Made by a program: the position numbers and the translations under genes
The notes under the pieces: model-generated
Database searches by the model: none
Seen by the model: the letters and a program-made list of their open reading frames with translations, nothing else
What the model was told of the DNA's origin: nothing
In this document: in pieces, positions 7,934 to 16,319 of the stretch
Layout of the letters: every line of letters begins with the position of its first letter
Position numbering within the stretch: position 1 is the first letter of the stretch
DNA from: Clostridium weizhouense
GTDB lineage: Bacteria > Bacillota > Clostridia > Clostridiales > Clostridiaceae
DNA length: 64,000 nt
Assembly: GCF_019431045.1 (NCBI RefSeq)
Contig: NZ_JAHXPT010000002.1
Span: 310,001 to 374,000 of the forward strand
Direction of reading: 5' to 3'

Positions 7934-8824
7934 CTATTCTTTAGGTATCCAGCTATTTACTAAATCTTCATTATTCTTCATCCAATTCTTTGCAACTTCT
8001 AAAGGATCTTTATCACTATTATCTTGGATATCGCCCATTAAAGATCCTAGCTGTTTGCTATCCATCTTAAAATTATTTAAGAATTGTGAAACTTCTGGCA
8101 TGTCTTTTGAAAAACCTTTTCTTGCAATTGTATAAATATCCTGATTTTCACCATAAACTTTTTTAGGATCATCTAAGAATTTAAGATCCCAACGTGCAAA
8201 CTTCCAATGAGGTTCCCAACCTGTTACAACAATTGGTTCCTTTTTATCTAGTGCTTTTTTAAGCATAGCTGTCATTGTAACTCCACTACCTTCTACAAGA
8301 TCTAAATCTAAGCCATACTCTTGTATTGCTTTATCTGTAGCTTTCATTATACCTGCACCTGGATCGATACCTATTATTTTTCCTTCTAATTGATCTTTAA
8401 TTTTATTTAAATCTTCTATACTATTTATATCCATATAGCTAGGAACTACTAATCCTATCTTAGCACCTTCAAAATTTGTTCCTATTTTTTCTATATTTTC
8501 TCCATATTTATCCATATAATCTTTATGAGCAAGTGGTAGCCAAGAATCTAAGAAAGCATCCATATCACCAGTTGATACTGAAGTATATACCATACCTGCT
8601 TCTCCTTGTTTCATCTCAACTTCATATCCCATTTTATCTTCTAATACAGCTTTAGCTAAATTAGTCATAGCTATTCCATCTGCCCAATTTACATATCCTA
8701 ATGTTACTTTTCCTTTTGAATTTTCCGTTTTTTGTGTTGAATTTTTTCCACATCCACCTAGCATTCCTACAGCTAATATCCCAACAAACGCTAATGACAT
8801 AATCTTTTTTAAACTTTTGTTCAT
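7934..8824 (-). CDS. opuAC: Glycine betaine ABC transporter substrate-binding lipoprotein, copy 2
   Basis: This 296-aa lipoprotein has a signal peptide with lipobox MLGGC (Cys25). It continues with an OpuAC-type fold: GYVNWADGIAMTNL, EMKQGEAGMVYTSVSTGDMDAFLDSW and TGWEPHWKFARWDLKFLDD, in which the Trp residues are candidates for the quaternary-amine cage. It captures glycine betaine or a related osmolyte outside the membrane. It is a close paralogue of the copy at 9275-10165. A broken permease fragment and a copied terminator separate the two. The RBS ACGAGGAGGAAT precedes the ATG. Whether it has changed specificity is not visible. Confidence 0.92.
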   Translation of the reverse strand: MNKSLKKIMSLAFVGILAVGMLGGCGKNSTQKTENSKGKVTLGYVNWADGIAMTNLAKAVLEDKMGYEVEMKQGEAGMVYTSVSTGDMDAFLDSWLPLAHKDYMDKYGENIEKIGTNFEGAKIGLVVPSYMDINSIEDLNKIKDQLEGKIIGIDPGAGIMKATDKAIQEYGLDLDLVEGSGVTMTAMLKKALDKKEPIVVTGWEPHWKFARWDLKFLDDPKKVYGENQDIYTIARKGFSKDMPEVSQFLNNFKMDSKQLGSLMGDIQDNSDKDPLEVAKNWMKNNEDLVNSWIPKE

Positions 8825-8864
8825 TATTATTCCTCCTCGTATAATAAGTTTATAGTCAGTTAAT

Positions 8865-9006
8865 TTACTGCCTTATTATTAAATCTCGTTTTAAAGAAAT
8901 ATCTGTAATTAATTGTATTAAAGCAAGCATTATTATTATAACCATACTTGGTATAATTAATAATAAATCTTCCAATCCAAATATTAACGTTTCATTTATA
9001 ATTTTA
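8865..9006 (-). pseudogene. Remnant of a duplicated betaine permease gene (opuAB')
   Basis: The minus strand reads KIINETLIFGLEDLLLIIPS followed by MVIIIMLALIQLITD, then a stop at 8867-8865. The intact permease has KIINETLITGLEDLLLIIPS and IVIIIVLTLITL at its N-terminus. No start codon is present and roughly 200 codons are missing. The tail (ITDISLKR) may derive from the permease C-terminus (ITQSLGKN), which would mean an internal deletion. It sits just upstream of opuAC copy 2. Confidence 0.8.
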
Positions 9007-9013
9007 AACTTTT

Positions 9014-9068
9014 ATAAAAAAAACCTATAAATTAAATATTAAACTAATAATATTTAATTTATAGGTTA
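9014..9068 (-). terminator. Terminator after the first betaine-binding protein gene
   Basis: On the minus strand ACCTATAAATTAAATATTA pairs with TAATATTTAATTTATAGGT, followed by TTTTTTT. It is homologous to the hairpin at 7814-7866. It lies 206 nt after the opuAC stop. Confidence 0.75.
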
Positions 9069-9274
9069 TATTTATTAATAAAGTTATATGTTTTTTATTG
9101 CAATATATGATTTGATCTAAAAAATGTTAAAAGAGAAAGATTTTCAAATTTAATTAAGATTACTTAAAGTGAATTTCAGATAGTTTAAACTTACTGTTTA
9201 TAATTTTTATAAACCAATTGAATATTACAATAAATTATATTTTTAAAACATATACTTTAATAAAAACTATTAAT

Positions 9275-10165
9275 TTATTCTTTAGGTATCCAACTATTAA
9301 CTAATTCTTCATTATTTTTTATCCATTCCTTCGCAACTTCTAATGGATCTTTATTGCTGTTTTCTTGAATATCACCCATTAAAGATCCTAGTTGTTTGTC
9401 ATCCATTTTAAAATTATTTAAGAATTGTGTAACTTCTGGCATATCTTTTGAAAAATTTTTTCTTGTAATTGTATAAATATCTTCTGCTTCACCATAAACA
9501 TTTTTTGGATCTTCTAAGAATTTAAGATCCCAACGAGCAAATTTCCAATGTGGTTTCCAACCAGTAACAACAATTGGTGCCTTTTCATCTTCTGCTTTTT
9601 TAAGCATAGCTGTCATTGTAGCTCCGCTACCTTCCATAAGTTCTAAATCTAATCCATAGTCTTTTATAGCTTTATTAGTAGTTTTCATTATGCCTGCACC
9701 TGGATCAATACCTATTATTTTTCCATCTAATTCATCTTTAACTGAATTTAAATCTTCTATACTATTTATATTCATATAGCTAGGTACTACTAATCCTATC
9801 TTCGCACCTTCAAAATTTGTTCCTATTTTCTCTACTTTTCCTTGATATTTCTCCATATAATCTTTATGAGTAACTGGTAACCATCCATCTAAAAAGGCAT
9901 CCATATCTCCAGTTGATAATGAAGTATAAATCATTCCGGCTTCCCCTTGCTTCATATCAACTTCATATCCCATTTTATCTTCTAATACAGCTTTGACTAA
10001 ATTAGTCATAGCTACTCCTTCTGCCCAGTTTACATATCCTAATGTTACTTTTCCTTTTGAATTTTCTGTTTTTTGTGTTGAATTTTTTCCACATCCACTT
10101 AACATGCCTACTGCTAATATACCAGCGAATGCTAATGTCATAATCTTTTTTAAGTTTTTATGCAC
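9275..10165 (-). CDS. opuAC: Glycine betaine ABC transporter substrate-binding lipoprotein, copy 1
   Basis: This 296-aa lipoprotein has lipobox MLSGC (Cys25) and the same OpuAC fold as its neighbour, differing at scattered positions (for example GYVNWAEGVAMTNL and TGWKPHWKFARWDL). It directly follows the permease gene opuAB, with 56 nt between them. It is therefore the original member of the opuAA-opuAB-opuAC operon. It delivers glycine betaine or a related osmoprotectant to the membrane permease. The RBS AAAGGAGGAATAAGAG precedes the ATG. Confidence 0.93.
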   Translation of the reverse strand: MHKNLKKIMTLAFAGILAVGMLSGCGKNSTQKTENSKGKVTLGYVNWAEGVAMTNLVKAVLEDKMGYEVDMKQGEAGMIYTSLSTGDMDAFLDGWLPVTHKDYMEKYQGKVEKIGTNFEGAKIGLVVPSYMNINSIEDLNSVKDELDGKIIGIDPGAGIMKTTNKAIKDYGLDLELMEGSGATMTAMLKKAEDEKAPIVVTGWKPHWKFARWDLKFLEDPKNVYGEAEDIYTITRKNFSKDMPEVTQFLNNFKMDDKQLGSLMGDIQENSNKDPLEVAKEWIKNNEELVNSWIPKE

Positions 10166-10220
10166 TCTTATTCCTCCTTTATTTATTAAATCTCTTATTT
10201 AAGATATATTTGTAGTTAAA

Positions 10221-11051
10221 TTAATTATTTTTTTTATTTTTTCCTAAAGATTGAGTTATTCTGTCTAATACCATAGCTAAAATAACTACAGCTAATCCAC
10301 TTTCAAAACCTGTACCAACATCCATTTGAGTAATACCATTATATACTTCTCTACCTAATCCACCAGCACCTATCATAGCAGATATAACAACCATAGATAA
10401 TGAAAGCATTATTGTTTGATTTACTCCAGCTAATATAGTTGGCAGTGCAATAGGTAATTGTACTTTATATAACATTTGATTCTTGGTAGATCCAAATGAT
10501 TTTGCGGCTTCAATTACATCTTCTGGAACTTGTTTAATCCCTAAATTAGTAAGTCTAACTGCAGGTGGCATAGAAAAAATAACAGTAGCTATAGCTCCTG
10601 GAACTTTTCCCATTCCAAAAAATAAAACCGCTGGAATTAAATATACAAAGGCCGGCATTGTTTGCATAAAGTCTAATATAGGTCTTAATATTTTAGCAAC
10701 TCTATCATGCCTAGCTGCATAAATTCCAAGTGGTACACCTATAAGTAAAGAAATAAACGCTGATACCAATATAAGTGCAAGTGTTTCCATTGTTTGAGGC
10801 CATAATTCCATAGCATCAATAAATAATAACCCTACAAATGTAAAAACAGATGTCTTCTTATCGGTAAGTTTTAATGTTATTAAAGTAAGTACTATTATTA
10901 TAACTATACTTGGTATAATTAATAATAAATCTTCTAATCCAGTTATTAATGTTTCATTTATGATTTTTACTAGTTTAAAGAATGGTTCTATATTATTTTT
11001 TAACCAATCTATTATAAACTCAATATATGATCCTATATGTAATGTAAGCAT
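10221..11051 (-). CDS. opuAB: Glycine betaine ABC transporter permease
   Basis: This 276-aa integral membrane protein has the binding-protein-dependent permease domain, with an EAA loop reading EAAKSFGSTKNQMLYKVQLP near residues 180-200. An amphipathic N-terminal region (LHIGSYIEFIIDWLKNNIEPFF) is typical of OpuAB/ProW. I chose the ATG at 11049-11051 because AGGAGG lies 9 nt upstream; a longer reading from 11084 begins inside opuAA. The start is one base after the opuAA stop. It forms the channel with opuAA as ATPase and opuAC as receptor. Confidence 0.93.
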   Translation of the reverse strand: MLTLHIGSYIEFIIDWLKNNIEPFFKLVKIINETLITGLEDLLLIIPSIVIIIVLTLITLKLTDKKTSVFTFVGLLFIDAMELWPQTMETLALILVSAFISLLIGVPLGIYAARHDRVAKILRPILDFMQTMPAFVYLIPAVLFFGMGKVPGAIATVIFSMPPAVRLTNLGIKQVPEDVIEAAKSFGSTKNQMLYKVQLPIALPTILAGVNQTIMLSLSMVVISAMIGAGGLGREVYNGITQMDVGTGFESGLAVVILAMVLDRITQSLGKNKKNN

Positions 11052-11052
11052 A

Positions 11053-12240
11053 TTATTTATCCTCCTCTCCAGCAATTCCAGCAATTATTGTAGATCTTTT
11101 TATTATCCCCATTAAAATATCATTCTCACCAATAACTGCAATAGGATATTTTGTATCCTTAGCTACAGATAACAAATCAGAAATCGCTTCATCCGGAGAT
11201 GCTTTAGGAACATCTTTTATTACTATCTCTTCTATAGTTTTTATGTTTTTCTTTGCAAGTTCTAATGCATCATCAATATTTACAATCCCTTTTAGTTTTC
11301 TTTCTTTATTAATTACATAAATACTAGAAATTCCTTCATCTTTCATAATCCTAACCGCTGCTTTTGGACCATCTTTTTCAATTCGTATAGCTTTTGCTAT
11401 TTCCATAATAGTAGACGATGTTATTACTTTTGTTCTATCTACATCTTGAACAAATTTTCTTACATAATCACTAGCTGGATTAGTTAATATATCTTCCGAT
11501 GAACCTATTTGTTCTACAATACCATCTTTCATAATTGCTATTCTATCACCCAATCTTAGTGCCTCATCTAAATCATGAGTTATAAATATTATAGTTTTCT
11601 GCATTTTAGCTTGTAATTGTAACATTTCTTCTTGCATTTCTTTACGTATTAATGGATCTAATGCACTAAAAGCTTCATCCATAAGAAGTATTTCTGGCTC
11701 TGTAGCTAATGCTCTAGCTAGTCCAACTCTCTGCTTCATCCCTCCACTTAATTGATCTGGCATACTTTCCTCATATCCTTTTAAGCCTACTAATTCTAAA
11801 CATTCATATGCTTTTTCTTTTCTCGTTTTAGAATTTACTCCCTGTATTTCTAAACCATACGCCACATTATCTGAAATAGTTTTGTGAGGAAAAAGTGCAA
11901 AGTTCTGAAAAACCATAGCAATTTTTTTTCTTCTAACTTCTAGAAGTTCATCTTCATTGCATTTTAATATATCTTTTCCGTCTATCAAGATTTGCCCACT
12001 TGTAGGTTCAATAAGACGATTTAAACACCTTATTAATGTTGATTTTCCACTCCCTGATAATCCCATAACTACAAAAAACTCACCTTTATTAACTTCAAAA
12101 CTAGCATTATTTACACCAACAGAATTTCCTGTCTTACCATGTATCTCAATTTTATTCATTCCTTTTTCCAACATAGGAATCACTTTTTTAGGGTTTTTTC
12201 CGAAAATTTTATATAAATCTTTTACTTCTAATTTCGACAT
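11053..12240 (-). CDS. opuAA: Glycine betaine ABC transporter ATP-binding protein with CBS domains
   Basis: This 395-aa ATPase has Walker A GLSGSGKST, signature LSGGMKQRVGLARAL, Walker B ILLMDEAFSALDP, then two CBS domains in the C-terminal third. CBS domains in OpuA respond to ionic strength or cyclic-di-AMP, so activity is probably gated by osmotic state. I chose MSKLEVKDLYKIFG at 12240 because AGAGGAGGTAAAC precedes it; the longer ORF to 12294 has no RBS. It is the first gene of the operon opuAA-opuAB-opuAC. Confidence 0.93.
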   Translation of the reverse strand: MSKLEVKDLYKIFGKNPKKVIPMLEKGMNKIEIHGKTGNSVGVNNASFEVNKGEFFVVMGLSGSGKSTLIRCLNRLIEPTSGQILIDGKDILKCNEDELLEVRRKKIAMVFQNFALFPHKTISDNVAYGLEIQGVNSKTRKEKAYECLELVGLKGYEESMPDQLSGGMKQRVGLARALATEPEILLMDEAFSALDPLIRKEMQEEMLQLQAKMQKTIIFITHDLDEALRLGDRIAIMKDGIVEQIGSSEDILTNPASDYVRKFVQDVDRTKVITSSTIMEIAKAIRIEKDGPKAAVRIMKDEGISSIYVINKERKLKGIVNIDDALELAKKNIKTIEEIVIKDVPKASPDEAISDLLSVAKDTKYPIAVIGENDILMGIIKRSTIIAGIAGEEDK

Positions 12241-12835
12241 GTTTACCTCCTCTAAAATTTCTTTTAAACTTATTATTAAATATATAAGCTCCAATAAAAT
12301 TTGTTCATTAATATAAATCTTAAAATATTTATAAATAATATCACTTACCAGTATTGTGAGGAACTTATATAGACAATTTATGATATATATGCTTTTAACT
12401 AGATATGATTAATTTAAAGATATAATTTTTTTATAAAAATTATATAAAGGATTATAAATATAATAACTTAATTAAAACATATATATTAATATTTATGTGA
12501 TATATACTTAGTTTTTATTAAGTAACAACTCTAATTTATCACAAAGTTGTTACTTTTGTCAAATCTCTATACATAATGGCTATAGATTTTTAATATAAAA
12601 ATATACATTAAAATATACAAATATTTTAAACTAATATAATAATAAATATTCATATATTTTAACAATATTTTCAGTCAAACTTATACTATTTCAACAAAAT
12701 ATGTTATAGTATAGAATATATTTACAATCTATTAACCGTAATAATATATACTATTTTATTCTATATATATAGGTAAATTTATTTATTATATTTTAAATAT
12801 AACTAAAATATTAAGTTAAAAAGGAGCTTTATTTT
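12241..12835. other. Intergenic region upstream of opuAA
   Basis: About 595 bases, very AT-rich. A hairpin at about 12519-12555 pairs AGTAACAACT with AGTTGTTACT. Neither a terminator tail nor a riboswitch I recognise is present. Promoters for opuAA (leftward) and the 57-aa gene (rightward) should lie here. Confidence 0.4.
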
Positions 12836-13009
12836 ATGGATATTAACTATTCTACACTTATTATGACACTTATTAATTTTGCTTTATTAATTATGTGTGT
12901 ATTTATAGTATTTAAAGCTATACGAGGATTTAAAAATTTTATTATTAGAAACAAAGCTATAGACCAAAAATTAGACACTATTTTAGATAAATTAAAAGAG
13001 AAAAACTAA
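12836..13009 (+). CDS. Small single-pass membrane protein, 57 aa
   Basis: The ORF has the RBS AAAAAGGAG 10 nt before ATG and stops at TAA 13007-13009. One membrane segment spans about residues 7-27 (LIMTLINFALLIMCVFIVF), then a basic turn, then a short amphipathic helix (IDQKLDTILDKLKEKN). The plan resembles the DUF4083 group of small membrane proteins and also small BhlA/UviB-type holins, but I cannot assign either. It converges on the lysozyme gene across a shared terminator. Confidence 0.65.
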   Translation: MDINYSTLIMTLINFALLIMCVFIVFKAIRGFKNFIIRNKAIDQKLDTILDKLKEKN

Positions 13010-13011
13010 TA

Positions 13012-13061
13012 AATAAAAAGAGTAGATATCAAGTTAAATTTTGATATCTACTCTTTTTATT
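13012..13061. terminator. Bidirectional terminator between the 57-aa gene and the lysozyme gene
   Basis: AAAAAGAGTAGATATCAA pairs with TTGATATCTACTCTTTTT around a short loop, with A and T tracts on both sides. Confidence 0.85.
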
Positions 13062-13080
13062 TATTCATATTAATTTCTAT

Positions 13081-13863
13081 TTATACATTACCCGTATAAT
13101 CTGCATTTAAAAACATATTTGCTTCTTTTGTACGTCTACGATATAAGCCTTCTATTCTTCTACCTCCACCATTAGACCATGCTTGAAAATTAGATATGAG
13201 AATATTTCTATTTCTTATTCCATCAACCACATTTTTGTATAGTGTAGAACTTAATAGTCCTGCAATTCCGCAATTATATGCAAAACTTACTAATGCATCA
13301 AATTCATTTTGAGTTAAAGTTATTCCTTTAGAATCTAAATCTTTTTTTATTGCTTTGGCATATTTATTATTAACTAGTTCTCTTAACATTTCACTAGCTT
13401 GACTTTCTGTAATATTTGATAAGCCCTTTATTTCATCACCCGTCATGCCATATCCTAATGTCAATACTCCAACTGTATCATAATACGGTGTAGCAGAGAA
13501 TCCTTCCCAAGATTTTATAAAATTAATACAAGCATCTGAAACTAAATAATTATTTAACATACGACCATCTTTATCAAAAATATACTGCTTTCCATTAATA
13601 GTTGCAGTGCAGTCTATATAGCATTTACCTTTATATCCATTACTATTTTCTTCTAGGTAATACCATATTCCTTTTAATTGAAGCCATCCGGTCTGCATTG
13701 CACCCTTTTCATTCATATAATACCATGAACCATCTTTATCTTTTACCCATCCCGTTTGCATTATACCTTCATCATTTAAATAATACCAAGTTCCATTATC
13801 TTCATACCACCCTTTTATAACTTTTCCATCCGGGCCTTCTACACACCATTTCCATTGTGACAT
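13081..13863 (-). CDS. GH24 lysozyme with N-terminal choline-binding-type repeats
   Basis: This 260-aa protein has three to four cell-wall-binding repeats in residues 15-100 (GWYEDNGTWYYLNDEG, GWVKDKDGSWYYMNEKG, GWLQLKGIWYYLEE). A phage T4-type lysozyme domain follows from about 108 to 255. The catalytic triad spacing is exactly that of T4 lysozyme: E120 (SWEGF), D129 and T135 (YYDTVGVLT). No signal peptide is present, so it would be released by lysis or with a holin, as for endolysins. The wall-binding domain is N-terminal. No phage genes are adjacent except possibly the convergent 57-aa membrane protein. It hydrolyses peptidoglycan. Confidence 0.9.
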   Translation of the reverse strand: MSQWKWCVEGPDGKVIKGWYEDNGTWYYLNDEGIMQTGWVKDKDGSWYYMNEKGAMQTGWLQLKGIWYYLEENSNGYKGKCYIDCTATINGKQYIFDKDGRMLNNYLVSDACINFIKSWEGFSATPYYDTVGVLTLGYGMTGDEIKGLSNITESQASEMLRELVNNKYAKAIKKDLDSKGITLTQNEFDALVSFAYNCGIAGLLSSTLYKNVVDGIRNRNILISNFQAWSNGGGRRIEGLYRRRTKEANMFLNADYTGNV

Positions 13864-14070
13864 ATTATTTACCCTCCCCTCACCAAATATATACTTCTAA
13901 TTAGATACTATAATTAAAGACATAATTCTCTATAATAATTTAAAATTTATTTAATATTACATAATATGAAGTTTATTTTAAATAGGTTACTTTTAATTTA
14001 AAATATCTCATTTATCTTAGATTTTATTCTTCTTTCGATTTCTAAAAATTCTATACTTTTTTGAGACATC

Positions 14071-14139
14071 AAAAAGGGAGTGTCTCAAAAAAAGTATCTA
14101 CTTCATGCATTTACTTACTGTATTTTAAGACAATCCCTT
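14071..14139 (-). terminator. Terminator-like inverted repeat after the MBL hydrolase gene
   Basis: On the minus strand AAGGGATTGTCTTAAAA pairs with TTTTTTTGAGACACTCCCTT across a ~35-nt loop. The loop contains CATGCATTTACTTACTGTATTTTAAG on the plus strand in two parts (CATGCAT, TATTTTAAG), which resembles the repeat element at 33594-33739. Confidence 0.6.
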
Positions 14140-14165
14140 ATATTAATTTTATAATAACTATTTTA

Positions 14166-15029
14166 TTAATCTAATTCTAATATTGTACCTGTTCTATTAG
14201 TAAATGATTGCTTACATTCCCTATTAAAAATATCAACTGCTTTATCACCAGTACAATGGGATAAACCTAATAATTCAACTCCAGATTCTTTTAAATAATC
14301 AACTGATTTCTTTATTCTTTCATCATCAGCTTCTATAAGATGAGTTCCACCAATTATTCCTATTATCTTTTCTTTAGTTCTTTCTTCTATAGTCTTAACC
14401 ATATTTAAAAAACCTGGATGTGCACAACCTAGCAATATAATTAGTCCCTTTGAAGTTTTAATTCCTAATGCTACTTCTTCATCAAATGTGTCAACTATAT
14501 ATTCATTATCAACCTTAAGTTTCATATTTTCATTCACTTTTTCAAAATTATAATATTTATTAAAATTGGAAAATACAAAAATATCATCACTTATTTTTAA
14601 AATATCTGTTGTTACATCTTCTGTAATAAGATCTTTACTCTTTATATATTCTTTATCAAAATCGGTTCCTATATATGCATAACCAGGTTCTTTTGAGAAA
14701 TCTGATTTAAGTGTTCCATCTGAATAATGATATTTATTTATTCTTTCAAAGAAATATTTACTTACTATAAGTTTAGGCTTAATATTATAAGTCTCTAATA
14801 ATTTTTTTACCCCACCACAATGATCATAATGTGCATGACTCAAAACTAAAATATCAGTCTTTTTAAGATCAACATTTAATTTTACAGCATTTTCAATAAA
14901 ATCTCCTGTTTTTCCTGTATCAAATAAAACATTACAATCGCTTCCTTCAATAAACATAGAAAGACCATGTTCATTTTTTAGCTTTTCTTCCTTATCTAAT
15001 GTATTTTCTATTAATGTGGTTATTTTCAT
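14166..15029 (-). CDS. MBL-fold metallo-hydrolase
   Basis: This 287-aa cytoplasmic protein has the metal-binding signature LSHAHYDHCGG near residue 72. Later ligands lie in LLGCAHPGF, GGTHLIEAD and LSHCTGD. The layout matches archaeal and clostridial proteins annotated as 7,8-dihydropterin-6-methyl-4-(ribofuranosyl)aminobenzene 5'-phosphate synthase-like. The true substrate is usually unknown. I chose MKITTLIENTLD at 15029, where AAAGGGAGATGTTAAT supplies the RBS. The gene is monocistronic, lying between a repeat element and its terminator. Confidence 0.82.
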   Translation of the reverse strand: MKITTLIENTLDKEEKLKNEHGLSMFIEGSDCNVLFDTGKTGDFIENAVKLNVDLKKTDILVLSHAHYDHCGGVKKLLETYNIKPKLIVSKYFFERINKYHYSDGTLKSDFSKEPGYAYIGTDFDKEYIKSKDLITEDVTTDILKISDDIFVFSNFNKYYNFEKVNENMKLKVDNEYIVDTFDEEVALGIKTSKGLIILLGCAHPGFLNMVKTIEERTKEKIIGIIGGTHLIEADDERIKKSVDYLKESGVELLGLSHCTGDKAVDIFNRECKQSFTNRTGTILELD

Positions 15030-15047
15030 ATTAACATCTCCCTTTTT

Positions 15048-15150
15048 AGGCACATGAAATAAAATAATAGATCAACGATGTAGCATATATTTTGTTTCAG
15101 ACAAGAAGACAAAATATACAAACATACTAGTCTATTTTTTGAATGTGCCT
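15048..15150. repeat. Inverted-repeat element with AGGCACAT ends, copy 1
   Basis: The left end reads AGGCACATGAAATAAAATAATAGATCAA and the right end TTTTTTGAATGTGCCT in parts. A shorter copy (39090-39153) has the same outer ends and the same internal AATAATAGATCAA. It separates two leftward genes and may act as a terminator. Confidence 0.65.
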
Positions 15151-15983
15151 TATATTGTAGCTGCAAACTCCTTTAAAAGTTCTGCTGTAGAATTAAGTTC
15201 TTGAACTGTTGCAGTAATTTCTTCTAACCCTGATGCTTGTCTATCTAATAATGAATTTGAAGCATTAAATCTATTATATATCTTATTTATTGAATTTTGT
15301 ATATCACTCAATATTTGATTAATTTCATTTATAGATTGACTACTTGATTGAGATAATTTTCTAATTTCATTAGATACTACACTAAATCCTTTTCCATATT
15401 CCCCTGCTCTTGCTGATTCTATAGCTGCATTTAATCCTAACAGATTAGTTTGTTTAGCTATACTTTCTATAAATTTTAACACATCATCTGTTTTCTTATA
15501 ATTATCATTTGTAATCTTTATAAATTTTTCTATATCTGCATTAGTTTCAGATATTTTTTGAAGTCCAGATGCCATATCAGATAAATTACTACCTATTTGA
15601 CCTAACGACTCTGATAAATTGTTTGACATATCTGCCATCTTTTCTTTTCTTTCTACACTCATTCCAATTACAATTGTTCCTGCCATTTTATTATTTTCAA
15701 AAACTGGAATTGCTATAGTTTTTAATGGTACACCAAAAACATCTTCAGGAACTAACACAGACACTTGTTTTTTAGCTTTTAAGCATACATCAGCTGCACA
15801 GCCATTTGGTATTAAATCTCCTGTTTTAGATTGCATTTTTAAATTTTCACTATCTTTTACCAACAAAAACTTTTCAGTATTAGATATCGTAAAAATTAAT
15901 TCATCATCAAAATAATATTTAAAATATGGCATTAAAGTATAAAATGCTTGCATTAATTGATTATCTTCTATCTTATTTATCAT
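15150..15983 (-). CDS. Soluble chemoreceptor-like (methyl-accepting) protein
   Basis: This 277-aa protein has no membrane segment. Residues 1-110 form a small sensor domain with a [11 protein letters not shown] motif and the strand sequence [20 protein letters not shown]. Residues 120-277 are a short methyl-accepting coiled coil with the conserved hairpin [20 protein letters not shown]. Similar compact cytoplasmic proteins such as Bacillus YfmS signal to CheA. I chose [11 protein letters not shown] at 15983, preceded by TTGGGAGTGAG. No chemotaxis genes lie nearby. The ligand is unknown; the Cys-containing sensor might bind a redox or metal cue, which is speculation. Confidence 0.83.
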   Translation of the reverse strand: MINKIEDNQLMQAFYTLMPYFKYYFDDELIFTISNTEKFLLVKDSENLKMQSKTGDLIPNGCAADVCLKAKKQVSVLVPEDVFGVPLKTIAIPVFENNKMAGTIVIGMSVERKEKMADMSNNLSESLGQIGSNLSDMASGLQKISETNADIEKFIKITNDNYKKTDDVLKFIESIAKQTNLLGLNAAIESARAGEYGKGFSVVSNEIRKLSQSSSQSINEINQILSDIQNSINKIYNRFNASNSLLDRQASGLEEITATVQELNSTAELLKEFAATI

Positions 15984-16174
15984 AAAGCTCACTCCCAATA
16001 TTTTATCTACTGCTATGAAAACTAATATTTATGTTTTATTAAATTAGAGCTCCTTTCAAAATACAAATATTTATAAATATTAGTTTTATCATTTGATATT
16101 GTTTTCAATATTATATCACTTTTTCATTATTTTGGACAATTATTTTATTTTTTCCATTTTTGTTTTAATTGTAT

Positions 16175-16222
16175 TAAAAATAGACCTAAATATTAAAATA
16201 AATTAATATTTAGGCCCTTAAA
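16175..16222 (-). terminator. Terminator of the ABC exporter operon
   Basis: On the minus strand GGCCTAAATATTAA pairs with TTAATATTTAGGTC, followed by TATTTTTA. Confidence 0.75.
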
Positions 16223-16319
16223 TTTTTATAGTTTTATTTACATTATAAATTAGTAATTACAAATATTTTTTATAATAATCTTCTCTAAATTTAATACTAC
16301 ATTAAATTTATTATTAAAA

